NCBI RefSeq assembly: GCF_900095695.1
Contig: NZ_FMIQ01000041.1
Span: 57,012-121,011 of the forward strand
DNA from: Hafnia alvei
Lineage (GTDB): Bacteria > Pseudomonadota > Gammaproteobacteria > Enterobacterales > Enterobacteriaceae
DNA: 64,000 nucleotides
Reading direction: 5' to 3'
Shown: piece after piece, positions 30,569 to 40,003 of the stretch
Position numbering within the stretch: position 1 is the first letter of the stretch
Layout: each line of letters opens with the position of its first letter
Notes under the pieces: model-generated
What the model was told of the DNA's origin: nothing
Database searches by the model: none
What the model saw: only the letters and a program-made list of their open reading frames with translations
Position numbers and translations under genes: made by a program

Positions 30569-31195
30569 TTAACAATGCGTGAGTAAATTTTGCGCCATCT
30601 GGAATAAACGATTACGTGAGAACATCAGCTGCAAGCGCCCGCCGCCAACCTGTTGCCACAAGATCCCAGAGCGAATACCCGCTAGCAATGCGGCGCGTAC
30701 TTTGGCTTGAATCAGTGGGTTTTGCAGGATGGTTGGGGAACCCGTGACCTGAATGCGCGGCCCCAGTGGGCTAACGACGTCAACGTAAATCGAGGCCAGT
30801 GAGCTAATAATGGTTTCAGATTCTAGATCGAAATGTGCCAACTGGCGGTCTAGAACATTGATGCGGTCAGACAGCGTTTGCATGGCTGCATTGTTGCCAA
30901 TGAGCTTGCGTTCTAACACCATCAGGCTCAGACAATAACGCGTTAACTCAGCGCCAGGCCCTTGGCGGTTGGCATTCAACACGTTTAATAGCGTTTCGAG
31001 GCCTAACTTAAGATCGCGCTCATGATCGCCAAATACGGCTAGCGTCGAGGGAGGATTAGTTTGAAGAATACTGTTCAGCGACGTTCTCATTGCTGCGTTA
31101 TCGCACTGACCTTCATGTGCCAGCTGTTGAACCAGTCGGGCTGATTGACAGATACCGGCTAATGCCAAGGTGATGTCATAGTAGTTCTTCGCCAC
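30569..31195 (-). CDS. hflD: High-frequency lysogenization protein HflD
   Basis: HflD is a membrane-associated helical protein that in E. coli binds phage lambda CII and lowers lysogeny. The 208-residue protein begins [27 protein letters not shown], as in E. coli, from a GTG codon at 31195 with AGGAG 6 bases upstream; an ATG 8 codons earlier has no support. The GSP..LQ..VQAKVRA-like and [15 protein letters not shown] segments are conserved. It sits between mnmA and purB as in E. coli, although a diguanylate cyclase now separates it from mnmA. Confidence 0.95.
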   Translation of the reverse strand: MAKNYYDITLALAGICQSARLVQQLAHEGQCDNAAMRTSLNSILQTNPPSTLAVFGDHERDLKLGLETLLNVLNANRQGPGAELTRYCLSLMVLERKLIGNNAAMQTLSDRINVLDRQLAHFDLESETIISSLASIYVDVVSPLGPRIQVTGSPTILQNPLIQAKVRAALLAGIRSGILWQQVGGGRLQLMFSRNRLFQMAQNLLTHC

Positions 31196-31364
31196 GGAGA
31201 CTCCTGTATGCGCGGACAAGGAAAAATTAACACGGCTTTAGAAACTCGTGTAGAAATTTAAGCGCAGATCATGCCACAAAGCAGGGCTTAAACACAGAGG
31301 CAATCGAGTCCCTGACCGACATTTAGCTGGCGTCTGCTCAATTCCCACGCCGCTAGAGCAAGCT

Positions 31365-32423
31365 TTACTCGATGACTACCCTGTTTTTGCCACTGTGCTT
31401 CGCCGTATAAAGCGCGTTATCGGCGCGATTGAGCACTTCTTCTAAGGTTGCGGTTTTGCCATCAAACAGGCTAATACCAAACGAGGCCGTCACATGGATT
31501 TTAGGCCCGTGGGAGAGGAAAAATTTACGGTTGCTGATGGCTAGCCGAATGCGCTCACAGATGTGGTAGGCGCGATTGAGATCGTCATAATGGATGATGA
31601 TTGCAAACTCTTCGCCGCCGAAACGCGCAACAAAATCGCTTGATCGCGTGATCAAACGAATCAATTCTGCCACCTCAATCAGTACCTGATCGCCCGCCAA
31701 ATGCCCGTAGGTATCATTAACAGATTTAAAATTATCAATGTCGATCATTACTAAACAGCACGGGGAACGTGACTTCGACAACGCCTGCATTTGTTGCTCA
31801 AGCGCTTGCCGGTTATGTACTTTGGTCATCGGATCAAGCAGAGACGCCGCGCGCACTTTAAAGAAGGCATCGACGCTACGGCGCTTGATGGATAGCGTTT
31901 GGTAACAAACCAGCAGGCAGAGAAAAGAGACAGCTTGGTAAATCAAAATATCTAGCATGTGATTTTTGGTATGCAAAAACGGCAGCACAATCACAATGCG
32001 ATAAAGCGTGATCAAAATGATGGTTTTAAGATAGGTGCGGAAAGTATTGCGTTCCCAGACTCTTGCGATGAGCACCGGAACCAGCATCACCGCCAGTAGC
32101 AGATTATCGAGAACGAAGCCGCCGGTGGTCGCGAAGTTAACCAGCCATGCGGTGATCCCTGCAATACCGCCACCAAAGAAAGTGACTAACAGCATCGGTA
32201 CAATTTCGAAGCTGTAGTAAACCTCCTGCGTGAAGTACATTTTGCTGCGTGTGAGATACAACGAGATCAGTCCCGCAATCACGCCAAATAAAATGCGGCG
32301 ACTTAACGATGAATTTGAATTTAATGCGTTGTGTTTGCTAAGCACAAAATAGCTCACCGACAGCGATGCATAGGTGACACAAGCATTTATGTAGAGAACA
32401 TCGAGCGACTGTAGCGGATTCAT
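31365..32423 (-). CDS. Membrane diguanylate cyclase
   Basis: A 352-residue protein making cyclic di-GMP from two GTP. Residues about 1-185 form several membrane helices with a 5TMR-LYT-like pattern (TRSKMYFTQEVYYSFEIVPMLL, FFGGGIAGI). Residues about 190-352 are a GGDEF domain with active motif RFGGEEF; an inhibitory RxxD site (RSSD) lies exactly 5 residues before GGEEF, so product inhibition is expected. It is inserted between mnmA and hflD, which are adjacent in E. coli. The signal is unknown. Confidence 0.9.
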   Translation of the reverse strand: MNPLQSLDVLYINACVTYASLSVSYFVLSKHNALNSNSSLSRRILFGVIAGLISLYLTRSKMYFTQEVYYSFEIVPMLLVTFFGGGIAGITAWLVNFATTGGFVLDNLLLAVMLVPVLIARVWERNTFRTYLKTIILITLYRIVIVLPFLHTKNHMLDILIYQAVSFLCLLVCYQTLSIKRRSVDAFFKVRAASLLDPMTKVHNRQALEQQMQALSKSRSPCCLVMIDIDNFKSVNDTYGHLAGDQVLIEVAELIRLITRSSDFVARFGGEEFAIIIHYDDLNRAYHICERIRLAISNRKFFLSHGPKIHVTASFGISLFDGKTATLEEVLNRADNALYTAKHSGKNRVVIE

Positions 32424-32524
32424 CGTTTATCTCTGATTAGTATTCGTCAGAATATTCTCAGTCTAGCACGCGACTTTCAACCGTAATTTAAGAAAGGATT
32501 TATTTATAACTGTCTGAATTTTGT

Positions 32525-32563
32525 AAATAAGAAAGCCGGAGAACAAATAATGTGCTCCGGCTT
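32525..32563 (-). terminator. mnmA terminator
   Basis: On the minus strand a 9-bp stem (AAGCCGGAG / CTCCGGCTT) with a 13-base loop is followed by a T-rich tract. It starts 18 bases after the mnmA stop. Confidence 0.85.
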
Positions 32564-32581
32564 AAGTAAGATGCTGAAAAC

Positions 32582-33685
32582 TTAGTCAATGATGCGTTGT
32601 TCGATGACGCCGCCGCCCAAGCAGACTTCGTCGATATAAAACACCGCAGACTGTCCTGGAGTGACCGCTGCAACAGGCTCATCGAAGCGAACCTCAATGC
32701 GTTCATCATCAATTGGCGTAACGGTGCAGGCGATATCAGGCTGACGATAGCGGGTTTTAACCACGCAGCGGAACGGTTCACGCACGGTTTTGCGGTCGAC
32801 CCAATGCAGCTGCTGGGCAATCAAACCATGGGAGTACAGGCTTGGGTGGTCGTGGCCTTGAGCAACTAACAACACGTTGTTTTTAAGGTCTTTTTCAACT
32901 ACATACCAAGGATCTTCACCACCGTCTTTGGTACCGCCGATACCGAGGCCTTTGCGCTGTCCGAGCGTGTGGTACATCAAACCTTGATGCTGACCGATTT
33001 CATCACCGTCAACGGTCATGATTTTGCCCGGTTGCGCAGGTAGATAGCGGCCAAGGAAGTCACGGAATTTGCGCTCGCCGATAAAGCAAATACCGGTTGA
33101 GTCTTTTTTCTTCGCGGTGGCAAGATCTAACTGTTCGGCAATTTTGCGGACTTCTGGCTTTTCGAGCTCACCCACAGGGAACAGGCTCTGTGCAACTTGC
33201 TCATGGCTCAGCGTGTACAGGAAGTAGCTCTGGTCTTTGTTGGTATCAACGCCGCGTAGCAGCTGCGTGGTGCCGTTGATATCGCGGCGGCGCACGTAGT
33301 GGCCCGTCGCAATAAAATCGGCGCCTAAATCTTCAGCGGCAAACTCTAAGAATGCTTTGAATTTGATCTCTTTGTTGCACAGGATATCGGGGTTAGGCGT
33401 ACGGCCTGCTTTGTATTCGGCTAAAAACAGCTCAAATACGTTATCCCAATATTCTGCCGCAAAGTTTACGGTATGCAGCTCGATACCTAACTTGTCGCAG
33501 ACTGCCTGAGCATCGGCCAGGTCGGTCGCCGCTGAGCAGTACTCTTCATTGTCGTCCTCTTCCCAGTTCTTCATGAACAGGCCAGCAACCTGATATCCCT
33601 GTTGTTGTAATAGGTAGGCGGATACGGAGGAATCAACGCCGCCGGACATCCCGACGATCACTTTTTTCTGGCTGTTATCTGACAT
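32582..33685 (-). CDS. mnmA: tRNA-specific 2-thiouridylase MnmA
   Basis: MnmA inserts sulfur at C2 of the wobble uridine of tRNA-Glu, -Gln and -Lys, using sulfur relayed by TusE. The 367 residues show the PP-loop GMSGGVDSS, the catalytic cysteines in [12 protein letters not shown] and [12 protein letters not shown], and the C-terminal beta-barrel. The start MSDNSQKKV at 33685 gives the E. coli-like N-terminus; the open frame extends 9 codons further without a ribosome binding site. Confidence 0.97.
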   Translation of the reverse strand: MSDNSQKKVIVGMSGGVDSSVSAYLLQQQGYQVAGLFMKNWEEDDNEEYCSAATDLADAQAVCDKLGIELHTVNFAAEYWDNVFELFLAEYKAGRTPNPDILCNKEIKFKAFLEFAAEDLGADFIATGHYVRRRDINGTTQLLRGVDTNKDQSYFLYTLSHEQVAQSLFPVGELEKPEVRKIAEQLDLATAKKKDSTGICFIGERKFRDFLGRYLPAQPGKIMTVDGDEIGQHQGLMYHTLGQRKGLGIGGTKDGGEDPWYVVEKDLKNNVLLVAQGHDHPSLYSHGLIAQQLHWVDRKTVREPFRCVVKTRYRQPDIACTVTPIDDERIEVRFDEPVAAVTPGQSAVFYIDEVCLGGGVIEQRIID

Positions 33686-33750
33686 GAGACTCTCACAGTC
33701 TGAGTGGAACACAAATTTAAGGGGCGGATTTTAGCACGAAAGCAGGGCGT

Positions 33751-33799
33751 GGAAAAAGCACTGCGCCGTATTTTCTAGACGACTGGTCTAACGGCGCAG
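33751..33799 (-). terminator. Terminator of the fasciclin-sigma-antisigma operon
   Basis: A 9-bp stem (CTGCGCCGT / ACGGCGCAG) with a second inner stem (TAGAC/GTCTA) is followed on the minus strand by GCTTTTTCC. It separates the upstream operon from mnmA. Confidence 0.75.
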
Positions 33800-33835
33800 G
33801 CTTAAGCGATAGGCATGCCGAGCACAATATCTATT

Positions 33836-34519
33836 TTACAGTTGAATACTGCCTGTAAACAGAACCTTACCGGTTGGCTGTCCGGTTGGAGAACCGCCGC
33901 GCGGTTCTAAGCTGATGGCGAGCAGGCTGCCATCAATAATCGGTTTGCCTAACGCCGAAACGGCGCTCAATGCGGTATTGCTGATAATACCGAGGGAGAT
34001 AGGCTTACCACCTTTCGGTATTGCCCACAGTTCTAGGCTGCGATCGCTCGGAATATTCAACCCACGCGGTGGCGTTAGCGTTAACGCATGGCTATCTGGG
34101 TTTAAGCTAACCTGCCAGCGCATATTATTGTCTTGTGCGGCAAGTACTGCGACTTCAGACGGCGAGGCATACGGTTTCACCAATGTTCTCGGTAGTAACA
34201 CTAATAGCAGGCAGGCCGCTGCTAATGCGGCTGCGCCGATCCAACCATGGCGTTTAAGCCAGTGAGATTTGATATTAGTGACGTTGTCACGTTCGCCGTC
34301 TAGCTGACGTACAATATTTTGCCAAACGTGAGCCGGAGGCTGAATCGGCAGATAGAGGTCATCAAGCGGCGCGAGGCCATTTTGCCAACGTAGTACATGA
34401 ACCTGTAGCTCAGGCGTCTGTTCCAGCCAACGCTCAAACCGTGCTCGTGGCAAACCGCGAAGCGTGCCAAGCACGTATTCGCCAGCCAGTTTATCGAGAT
34501 GTTCGGTACGCGGAGTCAT
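33836..34519 (-). CDS. RskA-type anti-sigma factor
   Basis: A 227-residue membrane anti-sigma factor. The N-terminal about 85 residues form a sigma-binding domain (LAGEYVLGTLRGLPRARFERWL), one transmembrane helix is at about 88-110, and the periplasmic C-terminal domain (RskA family: RSLELWAIPKGGKPISLGII) follows. It would hold the ECF sigma inactive until cleaved. The ATG at 34519 overlaps the sigma gene stop (ATGA), so I prefer it to ATG 34531. Confidence 0.9.
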   Translation of the reverse strand: MTPRTEHLDKLAGEYVLGTLRGLPRARFERWLEQTPELQVHVLRWQNGLAPLDDLYLPIQPPAHVWQNIVRQLDGERDNVTNIKSHWLKRHGWIGAAALAAACLLLVLLPRTLVKPYASPSEVAVLAAQDNNMRWQVSLNPDSHALTLTPPRGLNIPSDRSLELWAIPKGGKPISLGIISNTALSAVSALGKPIIDGSLLAISLEPRGGSPTGQPTGKVLFTGSIQL

Positions 34520-35079
34520 AGGCCTAAGCATCCTTTAAGTTGTTCCAGCCCACGGCGTATCCAGCTTTTAATTGTCCCCAGCGGTTGGTGGAGAAAGGCG
34601 GAGACTTCGCCATGTGACAGCCCTTGATAATAAGCCAGCACGACGGTTTGCTGCTGATCGGAAGGCAGCCCCGCTAAGCACTCTTTAAGCCGCAAATTTT
34701 GCACGCTGTCTTGAATATGCTGTAGCGGATCCTCATTAATGCCGTTGTCACTTATCACCGTATCGAATTCATCATCGGTTGGAATTTCATAGCGTGCGCT
34801 ACCGCTACGTAAGCCATCAATGGCGCGATTACGGACGATATGCGTCAACCAAGTTTGTGGGCTGCTAAGGCCCGGCTGATAAGTGGCCGCTTTGTGCCAG
34901 ATAGTAATAAAACTTTCTTGCAGAATATCCTGCGCCCATGTGGGATTCCGCAGGATTTGTACGGCAACCGAATAAAGCCTCGGCGACGTTTGACGATAAA
35001 GATCTTCAAAGGCCGCTCGGTTTCCCCGAGCAGCCTCTTGGATTAGTCGTGTTAGAGGCTCAATATCGCCGTTATTCAT
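34516..35079 (-). CDS. ECF sigma factor, SigK-like
   Basis: A 187-residue extracytoplasmic-function sigma factor. Region 2 (ILQESFITIWHKAATYQP, RNRAIDGLRSGS) binds the -10 element; region 4 (LPSDQQQTVVLAYYQGLSHGEVS, then GTIKSWIRRGLEQLKGCL) binds the -35. Pairing with an RskA-type anti-sigma and a fasciclin gene mirrors the mycobacterial SigK-RskA module, whose targets MPT70/MPT83 are fasciclin proteins. It follows the fasciclin gene by 58 bases and is translationally coupled to the anti-sigma gene. Confidence 0.92.
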   Translation of the reverse strand: MNNGDIEPLTRLIQEAARGNRAAFEDLYRQTSPRLYSVAVQILRNPTWAQDILQESFITIWHKAATYQPGLSSPQTWLTHIVRNRAIDGLRSGSARYEIPTDDEFDTVISDNGINEDPLQHIQDSVQNLRLKECLAGLPSDQQQTVVLAYYQGLSHGEVSAFLHQPLGTIKSWIRRGLEQLKGCLGL

Positions 35080-35137
35080 CGTTCTACCCTGTGCAGGAAT
35101 AATCTACTGAAATAACCTGCAGCAAGTATAGACGGCT

Positions 35138-35722
35138 TTATTTAGGAAGGAGCACCTTATCAATGACATCGATGACGCCGTTTTTCTGATGAACGTCATA
35201 TGTGCTGATATTAGCAACACCGCCGTTTGCATCTTTAATCTGAATATTGTGCGGGCCGTTTTGTAATAACCAGATATCTTGACCATTCACGGTTTTAAGC
35301 ATGGCTTTGCCATTACCTTGATGGATTTTTTTCTCCAGCGCTTTCATATCCAGAGAGCCGGGGACCACATGATATGTGAGAACAGAAACCAGTTTGGCTT
35401 TGTTTTCTGGCTTTAGTAGGGTATCTACGGTGCCAGCGGGCAGTGCGGCAAACGCTTCATTGGTTGGTGCAAACACGGTGAATGGCCCTTTTCCCTGTAG
35501 GGTATCGACTAAACCAGCCGCTTTGACCGCGGCGACCAAGGTGGTGTGATCTTTAGAGTTCACCGCATTTTCGACGATATTTTTTTGTGGATACATCGCT
35601 GCGCCGCCGACCATGGTGGTACCACCAGACATCATGGAGGCTTCAGACATGTTTTGTGCAAATGCAGAAGCGCCACACACCAGCAGAGAAGAGCAAAGTA
35701 AGGTACGGGTAAACATATTCAT
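35138..35722 (-). CDS. Secreted fasciclin (FAS1) domain protein
   Basis: A 194-residue exported protein with signal peptide 1-22 (ASAFA/QN) and one FAS1 domain (about 50-193). The FAS1 motifs are clear: GPFTVFAPTNEAFAALPAGTVD and the YHVVPG segment, ending VIDVIDKVLLPK. FAS1 domains mediate adhesion or bind lipids. The gene heads the operon with the ECF sigma and anti-sigma genes and has a SigK-like promoter motif upstream, so it is probably the main target. Confidence 0.93.
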   Translation of the reverse strand: MNMFTRTLLCSSLLVCGASAFAQNMSEASMMSGGTTMVGGAAMYPQKNIVENAVNSKDHTTLVAAVKAAGLVDTLQGKGPFTVFAPTNEAFAALPAGTVDTLLKPENKAKLVSVLTYHVVPGSLDMKALEKKIHQGNGKAMLKTVNGQDIWLLQNGPHNIQIKDANGGVANISTYDVHQKNGVIDVIDKVLLPK

Positions 35723-35777
35723 GATGCGTTCCTTATGAGTAGGGGAAAAAGTCAGGCTCTGTGCCTCACATACTCAT

Positions 35778-35804
35778 ATACGGACGGGGTGACGGATTGG
35801 ATGC
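35778..35804 (-). promoter_or_regulatory. Putative ECF (SigK-like) promoter
   Basis: On the minus strand GCATCC (35799-35804) and CCGTAT (35778-35783) are separated by 15 bases. This recalls the mycobacterial SigK promoter, roughly CCATCC then CCGAAT with a slightly longer spacer. It lies 55-82 bases upstream of the fasciclin start, a fitting position for autoregulation of the whole operon. Confidence 0.5.
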
Positions 35805-35834
35805 AAAAAAAAGAAAATATTTTCGTTTTTCTCT

Positions 35835-36542
35835 TCACTCGTCGTCGTCAAACGCTTCGTCGGGTGTCTTTCCATGACGCAGTTGACGGCAAATAGCACC
35901 ATAAGACTTATTCGGCATCAAATTTTGATAGGCATCACGAATCGAACGGTAGTTATTTCCGTTGACGCAGACACCATTCTCCCTGCCCGCACAGCGGTTA
36001 TGCACGATCAACGATGCAGAGTGAATAACGCGATAAGTGAAAATTTCACGCCATGAAAAATCAATAATATCATAAGGATGAATGCCTTCTGCGGCAGAGC
36101 GCCAGCGAATATAATAGGGCTGTTCCTCATCGTTGAGATAAACACACTGTAGCCTTTTGGCACCCCGCATATTGAGATGGTTGAAGAGGTCGAAGCTATT
36201 CTTCTTCGACCACTGATACAGTTCGCGCAGGCTCCAGTTATTGACGCGAAATACCCGTCCTGCCTTCAGGAGGCCCTGGCTTCTCTTCGTGGGGTGTTCA
36301 TATGTGTGGTATCGATAGATATGCCATGCTTTGATGGCTTGGTTAAATAATATTTCCAGATGATGGCTTTCACCTTCGCCTAAAGGAAGATTCACACCCG
36401 TATGTCTGTGATATAGCGTTTGGATATGTGCTAAAAAGCAGGCTTTTTTCGGCTTGCCATAATGCTTAAAATACGCAATAAAGCAGGCTGAAAGGCTGTC
36501 TATTGTGTCATGTTGAATAAGATTAGCCTGTTTCTTTAGCAT
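35835..36542 (-). CDS. Unknown protein with NUMOD-like C-terminus
   Basis: A 235-residue protein I do not recognise as a whole. It is basic, has no signal peptide or membrane segment, and its last about 45 residues (VNGNNYRSIRDAYQNL...CRQLRHGKTPDEAF) resemble the NUMOD-type helix-turn-helix modules of homing endonucleases and phage regulators. The middle (YYIRWRSAAEGIHPYDIID...) is unassigned. It could be a DNA-binding regulator. It is isolated between the fasciclin operon and the formate channel gene, and two palindromes also found near hyf lie upstream. Confidence 0.65.
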   Translation of the reverse strand: MLKKQANLIQHDTIDSLSACFIAYFKHYGKPKKACFLAHIQTLYHRHTGVNLPLGEGESHHLEILFNQAIKAWHIYRYHTYEHPTKRSQGLLKAGRVFRVNNWSLRELYQWSKKNSFDLFNHLNMRGAKRLQCVYLNDEEQPYYIRWRSAAEGIHPYDIIDFSWREIFTYRVIHSASLIVHNRCAGRENGVCVNGNNYRSIRDAYQNLMPNKSYGAICRQLRHGKTPDEAFDDDE

Positions 36543-36643
36543 GTTAAATGGACCTATTTGTCTTTACCTATTGGTAATGGTTTGTCATCTGGTTAGCGCT
36601 GTTGATTGTCAATTTAACAGCAGATAAAAATTATATTTTCAAA

Positions 36644-36659
36644 TCGTCAAATCTGACGA
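36644..36659. promoter_or_regulatory. Palindrome TCGTCA-N4-TGACGA, copy 1
   Basis: A perfect 6-bp inverted repeat with a 4-base spacer. A second perfect copy is at 36754-36769 and a near-perfect copy upstream of hyfA at 50991-51006. The shape and core (GTC-N-GAC type) recall activator sites of FhlA/HyfR-like enhancer-binding proteins. Confidence 0.5.
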
Positions 36660-36753
36660 ATAGAAATAAACCTTACCCTTGCCGATATTATGCAGTAACG
36701 TTTTTTATATTTATCACAATGGCAAGGCGCCATTATGATAATGAGTTTTCATG

Positions 36754-36769
36754 TCGTCATTAATGACGA
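36754..36769. promoter_or_regulatory. Palindrome TCGTCA-N4-TGACGA, copy 2
   Basis: Second perfect copy, 110 bases from copy 1, located 9 bases after the focA stop and 212 bases upstream of the gene at 35835-36542. Its position suggests control of that gene or a role at a distance. The remaining sequence of the 36543-36777 gap shows no other feature. Confidence 0.5.
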
Positions 36770-36777
36770 TAATGTTA

Positions 36778-37632
36778 TTATCCATTTTTTGGATGGCGTA
36801 AATAGATCATCCAGTAAGTAATGCCCACTAATACGCCACCGCCAATAATATTACCTATAGTGACGGGGATAAGATTGTCAGTAATAAAATTATTCACGGT
36901 TAGAGCAGAAAATTGATCCGGTGTGGTATTCAGTGTTTGCCAGAACGAATCAGGTGAGAAATTACGAATGACGATTGCCAGAGGAATAAGAAACATATTG
37001 GCAATGCTGTGCTCAAAACCACTGGCGACAAACATGCCGATAGGTAATAACAGGGCAGCAATTTTGTCGACCAGCGTCCGGCCAGAGTAACTGAGCCATA
37101 CGGCAAGACAGACCATCAGATTACACAATATACCAAGGCATACGGCTTCAATAAACGTATGGTGCATTTTGTGATCGGCGGTCTGTAAGACGTTGAGTCC
37201 CCATTGACCGTTGCTATTCATCGCTTGTCCTGCGAACCAGATTAGCGCGACCAGCAGCATAGCGCCGACAAAATTGCCAACATAAACAATGATCCAGTTG
37301 GTTATCAACTGACGCCAGTTGATAAGCCCGCTCGCCTTGGCCATCACGGTAAGAACCGAAGACGTAAAGAGGTCGGCGCCGCAAACAACCACCAGAATTA
37401 GACCTAATGCAAAGCATAAGCCACCGGCCAGCTTGGTGATCCCCGTGGCGGGCGCTGGGCCCATTGTCACAGTGATGTAGAAGACAAAGGCAAGAGAAAT
37501 AAATACGCCGGCGGTTAATGCGAGAAAGAATGAGAGTTCTTTCTTTTTAGTCGCCTTATATAATCCTGCCTGCTCAGCGACCTTTGCCATTTCATCCGGT
37601 AAGCGTAAATCAAATGGATTGCCTGTGCTCAT
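36778..37632 (-). CDS. Formate channel of the FNT family (FocA-like)
   Basis: A 284-residue formate/nitrite transporter with six helices, pentameric in this family. It resembles E. coli FocA more than FocB: the N-terminal NPFDLRLP..MAKVAE, GADLFTSSVL, NGQWGLNVLQTADHKMHHTFIEAVCLGIL and FITDNLIPVTIGNIIGG are FocA features, with the pore His in the HHTFIEA segment. E. coli has focB in this genomic context (after hyfR). It would import or export formate, the substrate of the hydrogenase-4 complex. A sigma-54 promoter lies upstream. Confidence 0.88.
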   Translation of the reverse strand: MSTGNPFDLRLPDEMAKVAEQAGLYKATKKKELSFFLALTAGVFISLAFVFYITVTMGPAPATGITKLAGGLCFALGLILVVVCGADLFTSSVLTVMAKASGLINWRQLITNWIIVYVGNFVGAMLLVALIWFAGQAMNSNGQWGLNVLQTADHKMHHTFIEAVCLGILCNLMVCLAVWLSYSGRTLVDKIAALLLPIGMFVASGFEHSIANMFLIPLAIVIRNFSPDSFWQTLNTTPDQFSALTVNNFITDNLIPVTIGNIIGGGVLVGITYWMIYLRHPKNG

Positions 37633-37708
37633 AGTTAACTCCTGTCATATCAAACGATATAAAAAAAGGAACGTTGTGAGGTTATCATTCTATATTCGCT
37701 TTAAACTA

Positions 37709-37725
37709 TGCACATTGCGTACCAA
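37709..37725 (-). promoter_or_regulatory. Sigma-54 promoter of the formate channel gene
   Basis: The minus strand reads TTGGTACGCAATGTGCA, matching 11 of the 13 defined positions of TTGGCACG-N4-TTGCW, with GG and GC exactly 10 bases apart. It is 77 bases upstream of the start. HyfR, divergently encoded, is the likely activator. The rest of 37633-37920 is AT-rich and must hold the hyfR promoter. Confidence 0.7.
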
Positions 37726-37920
37726 AAAACTTTCTGACCAATGCAGAATAACCATCGAGATCACAAAAATTGATTATTAAAGATGACTTGGATATATACG
37801 AGTGATAGGCAACAAAAAAATATCCTGTTCTGATCAAAGAATAATGTGTCACTTGTTATATTAATTCTAAAAAGTATTACACTGCGTATTCAATAATCAG
37901 AATGATAACGTTGCGATATT

Positions 37921-39933
37921 ATGAAGCCGAGCGAAACGAGCATTGTTACTAGCGTTATTACTCCGCAAAATTTACCGTGGCAGGAGGTTGTCTCTCTGGT
38001 TACGCAGCAGCTGCTTGGCCAAACCGACAGTATTGCTGCGCTCAAAGCATTTATCCCGCTACCGCCCCCTTTTAGCCCTGTACAATTTATCGAACTTCGC
38101 CTCAGTGACGGCGTTTATTATCGCTGTTTTGACGATGGCAGCGTTGAGCGTGCGGCAACGGCTTTTTCGGGTAGCGTGAGCGACAGCAATTTGCATGTGG
38201 TCAAGCTTGCGGGTAGCACGCTGGTTGAGCTTAGTTTTGTGCGTAATGACGGTGGGCGCTTTACCGCTGAGGATAAAGTGCTTTTTTCCTGGCTCGCACG
38301 GTTGGTCACGCCGGTTCTTGAAGGCTTACTGGAGCAAGAACGGCTGCGGGAAGAGTGCGCAAATTTAAGCCATGAGCGCGATCACTGTCAGATTCTGGTG
38401 GATACCACCAATTCTGTACTCTCACATCTTGAAACGGATGCGCTGGTGGCAGAAGTGTCGAAAGAGATCCATCGTTTTTTTGGCATCGCATCGATTGGCA
38501 TGGCGTTACGTGACGCGGGTAAGCAGAAAAGTTTAGTGGTGTATGCCAGCGACTATTTACCGCAACAGTCTGTGACCTGCAGCCAATATTCTCTCGAACT
38601 TGACGGCAGCATGGTGGCGCGATCGCTGCATGAGAATCAATCTATTTTGCTGCAAACCACCAAGCATTTAGCCGATTGGCGGCGAGATCCTTTATTGCAG
38701 TCATTGGCGCAAAAAGGCATGCAGGCGGCTTTTTTCCTGCCGCTATCGTTTAACCACAAGCCCCTCGGTGTTCTGATTTTAGCGCATCCCGAGCCCGCTA
38801 TTTTTACCCGCGACAGCTGCCAACTTTTGGCTCAGATCGCTGCTCGTATCGGTATTGCGGTGGAAAACGCCGATGCCTATGGACAGATTACCCGCAGTAA
38901 AGACAGTCTGGCGCATGAAAATATCTGGCTCAATGAGCAGATCCAAAATAGTGATGGATTCAGCGATATTATTTACCAAAGCCAAGCGATGAGTGATGTG
39001 GTTGAACAAATGGAGATGGTGGCAGAAAGCGACAGCACCGTATTGATTTTGGGGGAGACGGGAACGGGCAAAGAGATGGTGGCTCGCGCTATTCATAAGC
39101 TTAGCGCTAGACATAATAATCCCATGATAAAAATGAACTGTGCGGCGGTGCCCTCTAGCCTGCTTGAAAGCGATCTGTTCGGCCATGATAAAGGGGCGTT
39201 TACCGGTGCCACCAATACCCATCTTGGGCGTTTTGAAATGGCCGAAGGTGGAACGTTATTTTTAGATGAGATCGGCGATATGCCACTCGAACTTCAGCCC
39301 AAACTGCTACGAGTTTTGCAGGAGCGCGAAATTGAGCGCTTGGGAGGGAATCGAGTGATCCCTGTGAACGTACGCGTTATTGCTGCGACCAACCGCGATT
39401 TGCAACACATGGCGGCTGAACGTGAGTTCCGTGGCGATCTCTATTACCGGCTGAATGTGTTTCCGATTTTGTTACCGCCGCTGCGCGAAAGACCAGAAGA
39501 TATTCCTTTATTGGCGAGATTTTTCACCCAAAAGCTGGCTCGCCGCATGAATCGAGATATTGACAGTATTCCCGCCGAAGCCTTAAACCATCTGAGCCAC
39601 TATCCTTGGCCTGGCAACGTGCGAGAGCTGGAAAACGTGATTGAAAGAGCGGTAATTTTGACTCGTCGCGGACCGCTTAATTTACAGCTCAATGATCTGA
39701 GGATCCCCGCAGCCAAACGCCATGTGGCAGATAAAATCTCTAAAATGGCGCAGATCCTGCAAACCAAAGCCCCAGAAAATGATGAAGAAGAAAGAGAGCG
39801 TATCGTGCAGGTGCTGCGGGAAACTAACGGTATTGTGGCAGGGCCTCGCGGCGCCGCGGTTAAACTGGGAATAAAGCGCACCACGCTGCTGTCGCGGATG
39901 CAGCGTTTAGGCATTTCTGCCCGAGAAGTATAA
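37921..39933 (+). CDS. hyfR: Sigma-54-dependent activator HyfR
   Basis: An FhlA-type regulator that activates the hydrogenase-4 operon in response to formate. The 670 residues (same as E. coli HyfR) comprise an N-terminal region beginning with the conserved [15 protein letters not shown], a GAF domain at about 170-320, the AAA+ domain at about 350-580 (Walker [15 protein letters not shown] loop for sigma-54 contact), and a C-terminal Fis-type helix-turn-helix. In E. coli hyfR follows hyfJ in the same direction; here it is convergent with hyfJ and divergent from the channel gene, so it is a rearranged, separately expressed unit. Confidence 0.95.
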   Translation: MKPSETSIVTSVITPQNLPWQEVVSLVTQQLLGQTDSIAALKAFIPLPPPFSPVQFIELRLSDGVYYRCFDDGSVERAATAFSGSVSDSNLHVVKLAGSTLVELSFVRNDGGRFTAEDKVLFSWLARLVTPVLEGLLEQERLREECANLSHERDHCQILVDTTNSVLSHLETDALVAEVSKEIHRFFGIASIGMALRDAGKQKSLVVYASDYLPQQSVTCSQYSLELDGSMVARSLHENQSILLQTTKHLADWRRDPLLQSLAQKGMQAAFFLPLSFNHKPLGVLILAHPEPAIFTRDSCQLLAQIAARIGIAVENADAYGQITRSKDSLAHENIWLNEQIQNSDGFSDIIYQSQAMSDVVEQMEMVAESDSTVLILGETGTGKEMVARAIHKLSARHNNPMIKMNCAAVPSSLLESDLFGHDKGAFTGATNTHLGRFEMAEGGTLFLDEIGDMPLELQPKLLRVLQEREIERLGGNRVIPVNVRVIAATNRDLQHMAAEREFRGDLYYRLNVFPILLPPLRERPEDIPLLARFFTQKLARRMNRDIDSIPAEALNHLSHYPWPGNVRELENVIERAVILTRRGPLNLQLNDLRIPAAKRHVADKISKMAQILQTKAPENDEEERERIVQVLRETNGIVAGPRGAAVKLGIKRTTLLSRMQRLGISAREV

Positions 39934-39964
39934 ATTTGTGAACACCAAGTAATGCACCGTTTGG

Positions 39965-39994
39965 GAAGCACATTGCTGTGCTTCTTGATTTGTG
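39965..39994. terminator. Hairpin between hyfR and hyfJ
   Basis: An 8-bp stem GAAGCACA / TGTGCTTC with a 4-base loop is followed by a T-rich stretch. It lies between two convergent genes and could terminate both. Confidence 0.65.
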
Positions 39995-40003
39995 ATGAGG
40001 CAA

